Counted from the stretch's first letter, positions 54,954-63,904 are shown. The stretch: 64,000 bases of DNA from Winogradskyella psychrotolerans RS-3 (GCF_000427335.1 NZ_ATMR01000094.1:62001-126000); one strand, 5' to 3'. Numbers and translations: made by a program. The notes: generated from the letters alone by a model not told the origin.

Positions 54954-55622
54954 ATGGAACACATCAAAATTTTAATGGTAGACGACCATCCAATTATTAT
55001 AGAAGGCTACCAGAATGTGTTAATGGCAACAAAAAAAGACAATCAAACCTTGTATATTGATACAGCTAACAATTGTGATACAGCTGTAGCTATGATAGAA
55101 CGTGAATCAAAAAAATACCCATACGATGTTTGCTTTTTTGATATTAGTTTACCAGGTTCAGAAGACGGTAGATATGCTTCTGGTGAGGATTTAGCATTAT
55201 TAGCAAAGCGTTTAATGCCAAGGGCCAAGATTGTAATTCTAACCATGTTTAATGAGACGTTTAGAATTCATAATATTATAAAAGAGATAGATCCAGACGG
55301 TTTTCTTATTAAAAGTGATTTAACCTCTATGGAATTGGCTGATGGTTTTCAGCAAATTTTAAAATTTCCACCTTACTATAGTAGTACGGTTAGTAACTAC
55401 ACTAAAAAAAGAATTTCTAGTGATATCTACGTAGATGATATAAATCGAAAAATCTTACATTTATTGTCTCAAGGCATAAAAACTAAAAGTCTCAATGAAT
55501 ATATAGACATTTCTACAAGTGCCATTGAAAAACGTAAAAAACAGCTTAAAATTTTGTTCTCTATTGATGACGGAAAGGATGAAACCTTGCTAAAAGAAGC
55601 AAGAGAAAAGGGTTATTTGTAA
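54954..55622 (+). CDS. Response regulator of the TPR kinase
   Basis: 222 residues. Receiver domain with MVDDHPI, phosphoacceptor Asp 63 (VCFFDISLPGS), TMF and the conserved Lys in FLIKSD. The C-terminal region about 155-222 (ISSDIYVDDINRKILHLLSQGIKTKSLNEYIDISTSAIEKRKKQLKI) has a NarL-like helix-turn-helix, though divergent from LuxR. It begins 6 bases after the kinase stop; the two form a two-component system. Its targets are unknown, perhaps including the peptide gene upstream. Confidence 0.9.
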   Translation: MEHIKILMVDDHPIIIEGYQNVLMATKKDNQTLYIDTANNCDTAVAMIERESKKYPYDVCFFDISLPGSEDGRYASGEDLALLAKRLMPRAKIVILTMFNETFRIHNIIKEIDPDGFLIKSDLTSMELADGFQQILKFPPYYSSTVSNYTKKRISSDIYVDDINRKILHLLSQGIKTKSLNEYIDISTSAIEKRKKQLKILFSIDDGKDETLLKEAREKGYL

Positions 55623-55648
55623 TAAAAGTAGAGAAATATCGTATTTTA

Positions 55649-55732
55649 TACGGTTTTTAAAACCTTTGAAACCACCGTTAATTAAGGGAATTACGGTTTT
55701 TCCACAGCAAGTGTACGGTTTTTCCACAGCAA
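55649..55732 (+). repeat. Triple repeat of TACGGTTTTT with DnaA-box-like core
   Basis: TACGGTTTTTCCACAGCAA occurs twice exactly (55692-55710, 55714-55732), 22 bases apart, and a shorter copy TACGGTTTTT is at 55649-55658. Each long copy contains TTTTCCACA, one mismatch from the DnaA box TTATCCACA. The spacing is two helical turns. Confidence 0.6.
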
Positions 55733-55823
55733 AAAGTTAAATGACTTCAATATATTTACACCTGTCAGCAAGAGTTAATTAATCCCTTATTAAGTATTTG
55801 TTGAATTAATAGCAAGAAAATTA

Positions 55824-55857
55824 AACCTAATCACATAGTATGTGGCTAGGTTTTTTT
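55824..55857. terminator. Intrinsic terminator
   Basis: Stem AACCTAATCACATA/TATGTGGCTAGGTT with one wobble and one mismatch, then seven T residues; it lies between the two-component genes and the DUF456 gene on the other strand. Confidence 0.7.
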
Positions 55858-55881
55858 CTATTAAAGGAGGTTCGAAACAGA

Positions 55882-56379
55882 TTAATACCAGCTTACATTG
55901 TGTTCCGATAATTTCACAATAAAAAAGCCTAAGTAAATTATAGCCACAATAAATTTTAAAAAGGTAGATGCTATAAATCCTAAGAACGATCCAAAAGCAG
56001 CTTTCAATGCTTTATTAAAATCATTGCGATGCATCATTTCTCCAATAAGTGCACCAACAAAAGGGCCAATTATAATACCAAACGGAATAGGTGAGAACAA
56101 CCCAATAACCAAACCTAAGGTCGTCCCAATCATTCCAGCTTTACTACCACCAAATCGTTTGGTGCCGATAGCAGGAATAATATAATCTAAGACATAAATA
56201 AAAACAGCAAATACTAGAGTGACAATTAAAAAGGTCTGACTCAATTCTACGCCTTCCGTAAAATGAAGCACCAAAAGGCCTGCCCAACTCGTAAGTGGTC
56301 CAGGTAGTACGGGAAGAAAACTACCTAGAATACCTAATATCATTAAAAGTAGTGCTATACACACTATAAATAGTTCCAT
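55882..56379 (-). CDS. DUF456 family membrane protein
   Basis: 165 residues with four hydrophobic segments and the motif LGSFLPVLPGPLTSWAGLLVLHF and GTTLGLVIGLFSPIPFGIIIGPFVGALIGEM, typical of DUF456 proteins. The function is unknown. It is divergent from the BlaI gene and ends next to a terminator. Confidence 0.88.
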   Translation of the reverse strand: MELFIVCIALLLMILGILGSFLPVLPGPLTSWAGLLVLHFTEGVELSQTFLIVTLVFAVFIYVLDYIIPAIGTKRFGGSKAGMIGTTLGLVIGLFSPIPFGIIIGPFVGALIGEMMHRNDFNKALKAAFGSFLGFIASTFLKFIVAIIYLGFFIVKLSEHNVSWY

Positions 56380-56437
56380 TTCAAAAAATTAAATTCATTA
56401 ATAGGACGCATTAAGTAAGCTATTGTTACAATTATAT

Positions 56438-56453
56438 AACTAAACAATTAGTT
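56438..56453. promoter_or_regulatory. BlaI-family operator, site 1
   Basis: AACTAA-ACAA-TTAGTT, a perfect six-base inverted repeat, 18 bases before an identical-arm copy. Confidence 0.7.
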
Positions 56454-56455
56454 TC

Positions 56456-56471
56456 AACTAATTATTTAGTT
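56456..56471. promoter_or_regulatory. BlaI-family operator, site 2
   Basis: AACTAA-TTAT-TTAGTT, with the same arms as site 1. Its last base is the first of the -7 element TATCTTTG (56471-56478), so a bound repressor would cover the promoter. Confidence 0.72.
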
Positions 56472-56478
56472 ATCTTTG
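56471..56478 (+). promoter_or_regulatory. -7 element of the blaI-like promoter
   Basis: TATCTTTG, 30 bases before the BlaI-like start. Confidence 0.65.
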
Positions 56479-56507
56479 TGATGAGTTAATCTAAAAAATG
56501 GAGTTCT

Positions 56508-56873
56508 ATGAAGCAGCTGACGAAAGCAGAAGAGGAAATTATGCAAACCTTATGGCAGCTTAAAAAAGCCAATGTAAAATCTATAATTGAAATGTTACCA
56601 GAGCCTAAGCCTGCTTATAATACGGTGTCTACAATCGTAAGAATTTTAGAAAGTAAAGGTTTTGTAAACTATGAGAAAAAAGGAAAAGGCCATGTGTATT
56701 TTCCTATAGTTGCTAAGGAATCTTACAGTAACCAATCCATAAATAAATTAGTGGATAATTATTTTCAAGGGTCTTTTAAAAGTATGGTGTCATTTTTTGT
56801 TCAGAAGAATGATGTAGATGTCAAAGACATTGAAATTTTACTCGATGAAATAAATAAAAACAAACCGCAGTAG
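56508..56873 (+). CDS. BlaI/MecI/CopY family transcriptional repressor
   Basis: 121 residues, the family length. The N-terminal winged helix reads LTKAEEEIMQTLWQLKKANVKSIIEML, then YNTVSTIVRILESKGFV and KKGKGHVYFP, and the C-terminal part is for dimerisation. Repressors of this family are cut by an adjacent BlaR/MecR-type M56 peptidase in response to a cell-wall signal. The sensor peptidase gene follows 86 bases downstream, and two dyads overlap the promoter. Confidence 0.93.
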   Translation: MKQLTKAEEEIMQTLWQLKKANVKSIIEMLPEPKPAYNTVSTIVRILESKGFVNYEKKGKGHVYFPIVAKESYSNQSINKLVDNYFQGSFKSMVSFFVQKNDVDVKDIEILLDEINKNKPQ

Positions 56874-56959
56874 GTCTTTTGTTTAAAAATTGAACTGTAC
56901 ATAATTTACAAGGTTCAATGAGAGCATTAAAAAAATAAATAGTAACGAATTAAATAATT

Positions 56960-59353
56960 ATGCTGTATTCTATTCTTCAAATTATCGCATTTCAAGCCTT
57001 GTTTTTATTGATATACGATTTGTTTTTAAAGCGAGAAACCTTCTTTAATTATAACAGAGCGTATTTAATTATTACATCGGTTTTATCACTTGTATTACCA
57101 TTTCTTAAATTTCCTCAACTAAAAACGATGGCAACTAAGGATATGGTTATTCACTTACCAGAAGTGTTTATTGGTACAAAACCGCCAACGGATTATGATA
57201 TACAAATTGCAGAACAAGCAGGTATTATTTTAGAGCAACCACAAACCTCAATTTGGCAAATAATTGCAGTAACGGGTATCGCGATAGCATCATTGATTTT
57301 TCTAGCTAAAATCACCAAATTATATTGGTTAAAACATAAAAATCCAAAACGATGGAAAGGCAATGTTCTTATTGTTAAGCTCATAAAAAGTAGTGCTGCA
57401 TTTTCATTTTTCAACACCATATTTTTAGGAGAACATATTTCAGAGTCTGAAAAACCAACGATTTATAAGCATGAGCTGGTACATATTGAAGAATACCATA
57501 CGGTAGATTTATTGTTCTTCGAATTGCTTAGAGTTGTGTTTTGGTTTAATCCTTTGGTCTATATCTATCAAAATAGAATCAAAGAATTACACGAATATAT
57601 CGCCGACGCCAAAGCGGTAAAACAAAGCGGTAAAGTCGATTATTATACAAGTTTACTCAATCAGGTTTTAGATGTTAATCAGGTGTCTTTTACCAATACA
57701 TTTTTCAACAAATCATTAATCAAAAAACGAATCGCTATGTTACAAAAATCAAAATCAAAACAGCTTCATCTTCTTAAGTATGCACTATTAATTCCTATGG
57801 TTTTTGGGATGTTAATTTATACATCTACAGAAGTTAGAGCGCAGCAAAAAACAGTGCAACAAGAGCAAGTTGCAGATCAAGAGTTAACAGATGCAGAATT
57901 AATTAAAAAGTACTATAATAAAATGGTCACCATGAAAAAAAATGGAGCGACATTTTTTGAAATCTCTGATTTTGCTGGGATTAATACATATGACTCAGGT
58001 AAATATTTGCTTTCTAGAACAGAATTCTTAAAGATGAAAGCTCATGGACAATATATTTCCGACGGTATAATTCAAAGAAAATCGGAAGAAGGTACACTTA
58101 CTCAGAAAGATATTAATACTGTAAGTTTAATGCGATTAGATAAGTTTGAAACTTATGCAGATTTTAAGGCGTTTAAAAATACAAAAGCAGAAAAAGAACG
58201 ATGGGAATCAAACACCCAAGATGGTATTTTAAAACTTTATGTTGAAGATGTTGGAAACAAAACAGATGAAGAAACCAAGCGTTTTAATGGGTTGTTGAAA
58301 CAATTAGAAAACGACGATTTTTTTAATAAACTCGTAGTAACAGACGGTAGTTCAACTTTAGTATTAGATTCATATATTTCAAATGATGGTGTCGAAATAA
58401 TTAAAGAAGAGGTTGAAATTGTGGAAGTCCCATTCTCAGTAGTAGAAGAAACACCAACAACAATTGATTGTCAAGATTTAGAAAGCAATAAAGAACGAAA
58501 AGACTGTTTTAGTAGTTTTGTGAACAAGCATATTGGTAAAAACTTTAATACAAGTATAGGAGATAGTTTGAGTCCTGGTAGAAAACGAATTTTTGTGCAG
58601 TTTAAAATTGACACCGATGGTAGTGTTAAAGATATTGTAGCTAGAGGCCCAAGTCCAGAATTAGAAACAGAAGCCAAACGTGTTTTAGCAACCTTGCCTC
58701 AGTTTATTCCAGGGAAACAAAAAGGAAAAGTGGTAGTGGTCCCTTTTTCTGTGCCCATTGTTTTTCAGGTTCAAGCAGATGCTAATTCGCAAGAATATAA
58801 TGAGTTGGTTGCTCAGCGCGATAGTATTTTAAAGCTTTCCACAAATAAAAACCCAATGGTTGAGCAATTAAATCAACAGATTAATGAATTAAAGACCAAT
58901 AAAAAGGTGTTGTCTATTGAAGACATGGAAAAGTATGCAGAAGAAAGGGTAGCTGCTAAAAAGAGGCGTTTAAATGGGGCAATTCCTTTTAGTGAGGTGG
59001 AAGTTGTTCCCATTCATCCCGATTGTAAATCTATTTCTAACGATGCGGAACAAAAAGATTGTTTAGCTAGCGCTATTAATAAGCTAGTTGGTAAAAATTT
59101 TAATACCAATTTAGCAAATTCTTTAGGTTTACCAGCAGGTCAAAAACGAATTTACGCGCAGTTTATAATAGATAAAACAGGCCATGTTACTAGCATTACT
59201 GCCAGAGGACCACACCCAAAATTGGAAGCGGAAACGATTAGAGTTTTAAACTTATTACCAAATTTTACTCCTGCTAAAAAAGGAGGTGAAGATGTAGCTG
59301 TATCGTATGCTTTACCAATTGTTTTTCAAATTCATGATTCAAAAAAAGACTAA
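56960..59353 (+). CDS. BlaR1-like M56 membrane peptidase with two TonB-C-like domains
   Basis: 797 residues. Residues 1-290 are the M56 region with membrane segments (FQALFLLIYDLFL, IIAVTGIAIASLIFLA) and the zinc motif HELVH (171-175). A last membrane segment (LLIPMVFGMLIYTSTE) precedes a large periplasmic part. Here, instead of a penicillin-binding domain, there are two copies of a TonB C-terminal-like domain: each has a C-x-x-L...ERKDCF or EQKDCL stretch, HIGKNFNT or LVGKNFNT, and a KR-I-(F/Y)-(V/A)-QF segment with P-IVFQ end. It would detect an envelope signal and destroy the BlaI-like repressor. Confidence 0.87.
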   Translation: MLYSILQIIAFQALFLLIYDLFLKRETFFNYNRAYLIITSVLSLVLPFLKFPQLKTMATKDMVIHLPEVFIGTKPPTDYDIQIAEQAGIILEQPQTSIWQIIAVTGIAIASLIFLAKITKLYWLKHKNPKRWKGNVLIVKLIKSSAAFSFFNTIFLGEHISESEKPTIYKHELVHIEEYHTVDLLFFELLRVVFWFNPLVYIYQNRIKELHEYIADAKAVKQSGKVDYYTSLLNQVLDVNQVSFTNTFFNKSLIKKRIAMLQKSKSKQLHLLKYALLIPMVFGMLIYTSTEVRAQQKTVQQEQVADQELTDAELIKKYYNKMVTMKKNGATFFEISDFAGINTYDSGKYLLSRTEFLKMKAHGQYISDGIIQRKSEEGTLTQKDINTVSLMRLDKFETYADFKAFKNTKAEKERWESNTQDGILKLYVEDVGNKTDEETKRFNGLLKQLENDDFFNKLVVTDGSSTLVLDSYISNDGVEIIKEEVEIVEVPFSVVEETPTTIDCQDLESNKERKDCFSSFVNKHIGKNFNTSIGDSLSPGRKRIFVQFKIDTDGSVKDIVARGPSPELETEAKRVLATLPQFIPGKQKGKVVVVPFSVPIVFQVQADANSQEYNELVAQRDSILKLSTNKNPMVEQLNQQINELKTNKKVLSIEDMEKYAEERVAAKKRRLNGAIPFSEVEVVPIHPDCKSISNDAEQKDCLASAINKLVGKNFNTNLANSLGLPAGQKRIYAQFIIDKTGHVTSITARGPHPKLEAETIRVLNLLPNFTPAKKGGEDVAVSYALPIVFQIHDSKKD

Positions 59354-59362
59354 TAATTACTT

Positions 59363-60493
59363 ATGAAATTAATTTTAGGGTTCTTGTGTTGTGTTTTTGT
59401 GATCCATTTAAATGCTCAAAATATAAAAGCGGAAGCAGATCATCTCTATGTGAATGGTAATTTTTCCAAAGCCATTGATGCGTATAAAACACTTCCTAAT
59501 TTAGATGCGGTTTACGATGATATTGCAAAAGCGTATATAGCGATAGGTAATTATGGTGAAGCTTTAAATAATTATGAAAAAGCAATACGAGCCAATGCAG
59601 ATGACCTTCTGTTACAGTATGAATATGCAAAATTATTAGCAAGAACTAAACATTATAAAGATGCCAATCAGCGATTTTTAAACTTAATTGCATCCGATAG
59701 CTTAAACCCTAATTACTATTATGAACTAGGTGTGGTTTTAGAAAAGCAAAAGGACACTACCGCATTACAACAATTTGAGAAAACATTTATACTTGATGAA
59801 ACGCACCAAAAGGCCATTTTTAAGATTTCGAAACATCATTTAATAAAACGTAATTTTATTGAGGCACATGGTTATATAGATCGCGGTTTAGAAAGTTATG
59901 AAAATAATGTAGAGCTTATCAGTTTAAAAGCGCAAACCTATTACCATCAAGACTATTATACACATGCCGTTGTTTGGTTTAATAAATTGTTAGATTTAGG
60001 TGAGAAATCGGAGTTTATTCACGAGAAATTAAGTCTGAGTTATGCGCAAAATTCAGATTATAAAGATGCTATTTTTCACAGGAAACAAGCCTTAAAATAT
60101 AGCCCAAATGATGCGAATGCTATTTTTGTGATTGGTGCGTATTACCAGAGTTTAAGTGATTTTGAAATGGCTGAAGAATATATCACAAAGGCTTTATTAT
60201 TGAAAGATCTTCCACTTTCAGATGAGTACCAACGTTTAGGTACTATTTTTAATCGCCAGAAAAAATATGACCAAGCGATTAAAGCCTTTCAAAAATCGTT
60301 AAAAGAAGATCCTACTAATATGATGTCTGAGTTTTTCTTACTGAGAACAAAAGATGAATATTATGCCGATGTTGACAGTAAAATTAAGCTGTACGAGCAA
60401 TTTATTGAAAAGAATACAAAAAGTCCATTTTTGGGCTATGCTGAAGGCCGACTCAAAGAATTAAAGGAGGAAAAGTTTTTAGAAGGAGACTGA
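59363..60493 (+). CDS. TPR protein of the BlaI/BlaR-like locus
   Basis: 376 residues. Signal peptide (LILGFLCCVFVIHLNAQ), then about eight TPR units from residue 30 to 350 (GNYGEALNNYEKAIRANADDLLLQYEYA, YKDAIFHRKQALKYSPNDANAIFVIGAYYQSL, KYDQAIKAFQKSLKEDPTN). It starts 9 bases after the peptidase stop, so it is probably in the operon. It may bind a periplasmic partner for the sensor peptidase, or the envelope complex regulated by it. Confidence 0.88.
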   Translation: MKLILGFLCCVFVIHLNAQNIKAEADHLYVNGNFSKAIDAYKTLPNLDAVYDDIAKAYIAIGNYGEALNNYEKAIRANADDLLLQYEYAKLLARTKHYKDANQRFLNLIASDSLNPNYYYELGVVLEKQKDTTALQQFEKTFILDETHQKAIFKISKHHLIKRNFIEAHGYIDRGLESYENNVELISLKAQTYYHQDYYTHAVVWFNKLLDLGEKSEFIHEKLSLSYAQNSDYKDAIFHRKQALKYSPNDANAIFVIGAYYQSLSDFEMAEEYITKALLLKDLPLSDEYQRLGTIFNRQKKYDQAIKAFQKSLKEDPTNMMSEFFLLRTKDEYYADVDSKIKLYEQFIEKNTKSPFLGYAEGRLKELKEEKFLEGD

Positions 60494-60598
60494 AATTTCC
60501 AATACGAAATACAACCAACACCATTGTCATTTTTATTGTCTAAAAGCGAAGCTGTCTAGCCTCATTTTGAATAAAATATCGTACTTTTCGCTATTAGA

Positions 60599-61084
60599 AT
60601 GCTAGTAATGAATCGAATTGTTTGTCTTTTAATCTTGCTTATCGTAACCTCTTGCGATTATTTTGAAAAGAAGAAAGTTTATCCTGAAGAGCTTCTTGAG
60701 GAGGAGCTGCAAACTTTTAATTGGAATGAAGTGGATACCTATCCAACATTTACCAATTGCGAAACTTTATCGGAAAAAGAAGAGCGAAAAATCTGTTTTC
60801 AAAACACCTTAATTGGTAACGTTAATCACTATTTAGAATCGCAAAACTTAGTAGTTTCTAATGATGTTAATGATACAATTATACTCAAAATAAAAATTGA
60901 TCGCATGGGGTTTTTAGAAGTAGAATCTATAAATATGCATCCCGAAACTGTTCAAGAAATCCCTAAGATTGATAGTCTGCTACGTCAGAGTTTAAAAGGT
61001 ATTCCTAAAATATATCCAGCTATTAAAAGAAACCAACAAGTTACTACAGCTTTTGAGTTGCCAGTGATTGTTAGAATTAATTAA
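60599..61084 (+). CDS. Lipoprotein with TonB-C-like domain, paralogous to the BlaR-like sensor domain
   Basis: 161 residues. A signal with lipobox (IVCLLILLIVTSC, Cys about 19 of the longer frame). The mature part has TFTNCETLSEKEERKICFQN, then NVNHYLESQN, and IILKIKIDRMGFLEVESI, ending FELPVIVRI. The C-x-x-L...ERxxCF motif and the last strand match the two domains at the C-terminus of the preceding peptidase. The gene is probably a free copy of the same fold. It lies 105 bases after the TPR gene. Confidence 0.75.
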   Translation: MLVMNRIVCLLILLIVTSCDYFEKKKVYPEELLEEELQTFNWNEVDTYPTFTNCETLSEKEERKICFQNTLIGNVNHYLESQNLVVSNDVNDTIILKIKIDRMGFLEVESINMHPETVQEIPKIDSLLRQSLKGIPKIYPAIKRNQQVTTAFELPVIVRIN

Positions 61085-61125
61085 AATCGAGGTAGTCATA
61101 GGTTAACTAAAAGTAATCCAAGCTA

Positions 61126-62268
61126 TTATTTAGCAAACCGTCTACCTTTCCATTCATATGATTTAAAGAAAGATAATAAGGCGATAGAGACGTTAAAAAT
61201 CGGATATAAAAGACTTGAAAACACGTAAGAAAATAAAAGTATTTCCTGTTTGAAAAAACGAGTTGTTTTAAATAGTAATAAGAAGTCAATACTCCATTTA
61301 ATTATAAATAAAGCAATCGCTACGTTCAAGGTTGTAACATTGAAGTAAAGGGCTGGGATTAATCCTAAACAGACCAAATTCCCTAATAAAACGACTAATC
61401 CAACGACTTTAGTAAACCAATAGGTATTATGGCGTGTTTTAGAAGCCCAACGCAAACGTTGTTGAATTAAATTTTTACTATTCTTTGCTGGATTTGTGGT
61501 TACAATCGCGTTATTAGATTTTAAGTAATGGACTTTTTTGGCATCTTGTTTTATGAATTTTTCAAGAAGAAACACATCATCTCCACTGGCGATAGTATCG
61601 TTGCCTTCAAAACCGTTAACCGAAACAAATAGAGATTTACGATAGGCAAAATTAGCACCATTACACATCAAGGGTTTCTCAATACCAAAGCTACCGATAG
61701 TTGCGCCTTGTAAGCTTAAAAAATCTAAGGTTTGAAAGCGATTTAAAAATGATTGTTTTCCATGATACGTCACAGGAGCAACGATACAATTTGAGCTTTT
61801 TAATTGAATAGATTCATCAAAAGTATCGAGCCAAAATTTTGGAAGGATGCAATCCGCATCTGTAGTCACAATCCAATTAAATTTTGAAACTTTAATCGCA
61901 GATGTAATCGCATCTTTTTTTGGCGAGTTTGATGCTCTTTCATTTTTAATAACTAGAATATCAAGTTGACCAAAGTCTACAGACTTATCTTTAATTAGCC
62001 TATCAATTATGGAAGCTGAACCATCTTCAGAATCATCATCAACTAAAATGATTTCAAACATAGACTTCGGATAATTCAATTTTGAAATAGAATCTAATAA
62101 TTCGGGAAGGTTTTTAGCTTCATTTCTAAACGGAACAATAACAGAGAATTTCGTTTTAGGAGGTAAATCTTGTAGTTTAAAATCATCAACCTTATCAAAA
62201 CCATAGCTTAGCCAACCTATAATAAATAGATACATAATTATGATAAAAATGAATAAAAATGTTAGCAT
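61126..62268 (-). CDS. Processive-type family 2 glycosyltransferase, membrane bound
   Basis: 380 residues. An N-terminal membrane segment, then a GT-A domain (FSVIVPFRNEAKNLPELL, ILVDDDSEDGS, TTDADCILP, GDDVFLLEKFI, QRLRWASKTRH: the D,D,D..QxxRW pattern of processive transferases) and three C-terminal membrane segments. It would build or extend a polysaccharide or glycolipid at the inner membrane. Its start overlaps the stop of the upstream flippase-like gene (TAATG), so both are coupled and may act in one pathway. Confidence 0.9.
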   Translation of the reverse strand: MLTFLFIFIIIMYLFIIGWLSYGFDKVDDFKLQDLPPKTKFSVIVPFRNEAKNLPELLDSISKLNYPKSMFEIILVDDDSEDGSASIIDRLIKDKSVDFGQLDILVIKNERASNSPKKDAITSAIKVSKFNWIVTTDADCILPKFWLDTFDESIQLKSSNCIVAPVTYHGKQSFLNRFQTLDFLSLQGATIGSFGIEKPLMCNGANFAYRKSLFVSVNGFEGNDTIASGDDVFLLEKFIKQDAKKVHYLKSNNAIVTTNPAKNSKNLIQQRLRWASKTRHNTYWFTKVVGLVVLLGNLVCLGLIPALYFNVTTLNVAIALFIIKWSIDFLLLFKTTRFFKQEILLFSYVFSSLLYPIFNVSIALLSFFKSYEWKGRRFAK

Positions 62269-63234
62269 TATTCTACCGGTTTTGGAAGTTTAAAATTAAG
62301 CACAAAATAACTTCCAAAGATACTCGGAATTACAAAATTGAGCAGCCACATTAAGGTTGTCGTAGATAAAACAATAAACTCATTTACATCTAGGTAACTA
62401 AACAAAAATATAGCGATGCTGCCTTTTACTACCACATCAAAAATTGAAATAGTAGGTAAAATTGAAGCCAATACATACATACTCGTTATAATCAACATAG
62501 CATCGTAATACGTAATCTCTATACCAAATACAGTTAGCAGATAGTAAAATTGAAATGAAAATATAAGATATCTAATCAAAGAGAATAACAGATTTAAACT
62601 ATGCGCTTTTATTGGAATTGATTTTATAAAATGAATAATAGAAGCGAAGGCAAACCCTTTTATTTAAAACGTTTTGGGTTATGCTAAAGAACACTAACAA
62701 TCCAAGCGCTATAATTAGGACTCCGATACCTGCTATTTTATAAAAATTAATAGCAATTGGATAACGGTTTATAAAAAGTAGTAAACCGATAGCACCCAAA
62801 AGCATCGTTATGGTCATCTGTGCCATATTACCCAAGAGGTTGAGTAATACAATTTTTGTTCTAAATGGTTTAGCGTAGTAAATCGCTTTTGCACCATAAT
62901 CACCAATACGATTTGGTGTTATTAATGATGCTGTTAAGCCTCCTAAACTTTGTTCTAATGCTGATTTAAAGGAAATAGGCTTTATAATTGTTACTAGATG
63001 TTGCCATTTAAGAATTTCAAAAAACCAATTAAAACTGCTTAAAAGGATTAGAATAAGGCTATTTTTTACTGAAAAAACGTCATTTTCATTTAAAAAAGCG
63101 ACAAATTTGTTGAATTCTAAATTTTCGTTTTGAACAATTTTGGAATACATAAAACAAAATGCACTAACAACAATACTCAACTTAATAAGCACAAATAAGA
63201 ATTGTTTAATTTTGTAGGGTACATTGTAACGCAT
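62268..63234 (-). CDS. UPF0104/lysylphosphatidylglycerol synthase-like membrane protein, frameshifted
   Basis: The ATG at 63234 (MRYNVPYKIKQFLFVLIKLSIVV) is used; the frame upstream to 63333 overlaps the divergent gene. N-terminal helices and FNWFFEILKWQHLV, GGLTASLITPNRIGDYGAKAIYYA fit the UPF0104/AglD-type flippase-like family. Around 62655-62661 an extra base shifts the frame; removing one base gives FAFASIIHFIKSIPIKAHSLNL and the remaining helices to the stop at 62268-62270. About 321 residues. It may handle a lipid-linked sugar for the adjacent transferase. Confidence 0.78.
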
Positions 63235-63261
63235 ACTACAAATAAAATCAAAAACTAACAG

Positions 63262-63900
63262 ATGCAATACTATTTTAAACAATACCTTTTCGTTTTTATT
63301 ATCGTTTTTATAACGTTTAATAGTCAGGCGCAATTGAAAGACACTGCGAAGTGGAAAGCCCTTTTTGCTGTTGGTTTTAATTATCCAACAACAGATGGAT
63401 TTGTAAAAAGTTCTTATGCGAAGCCTGTGAATTTTCCGACAATTAATTTAGGGATTCAACATAAGCTAACACCGCAATACGGGGTAAAATTAGATTTTGG
63501 TTTTAATCGCTTTAAAAATGCTGATGACACACCAGAATTTAAAATAAATTATACAAGAATTAATGCGCAATTTGTGTATGATCCTACGGAATATCTAACG
63601 TTTTTACCAATGAGATTACGTACGGTTGCACATGCAGGTCCAGGTGTGTCTTTTGTAAAACCATTAGGAACATTGGGAGATAATAAACAGACTTTTGTAA
63701 ACCTTTTAGCCGGTTTAGAAGTACACTATGCTATTAATGAAAAAGTCTCAGTGTATACAGATGTCTCTTATATCTATGGTTTAACATCTTTAGAGGATTA
63801 TAATCCTGTTTTAAATGGTTTAGGTGCTTTTAATGGTAGTGTTTTTAACCTTACCTTTGGCTTGGCAGTCGCGTTAGATGGTTGCCGATACTGTAATTAA
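63262..63900 (+). CDS. Outer-membrane beta-barrel protein
   Basis: 212 residues. Signal peptide FKQYLFVFIIVFITFNSQAQ, then amphipathic strands of an OmpA-like or Ail-like eight-strand barrel (FPTINLGIQHKLTPQYGVKLDFGFNRFKN, FVNLLAGLEVHYAINEKVSVYTDVSYIYGL, SVFNLTFGLAVAL). The C-terminus DGCRYCN is unusual, with two Cys. It is divergent from the flippase-like gene with 27 bases between their starts, so they share a control region. Confidence 0.8.
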   Translation: MQYYFKQYLFVFIIVFITFNSQAQLKDTAKWKALFAVGFNYPTTDGFVKSSYAKPVNFPTINLGIQHKLTPQYGVKLDFGFNRFKNADDTPEFKINYTRINAQFVYDPTEYLTFLPMRLRTVAHAGPGVSFVKPLGTLGDNKQTFVNLLAGLEVHYAINEKVSVYTDVSYIYGLTSLEDYNPVLNGLGAFNGSVFNLTFGLAVALDGCRYCN

Positions 63901-63904
63901 AAGC

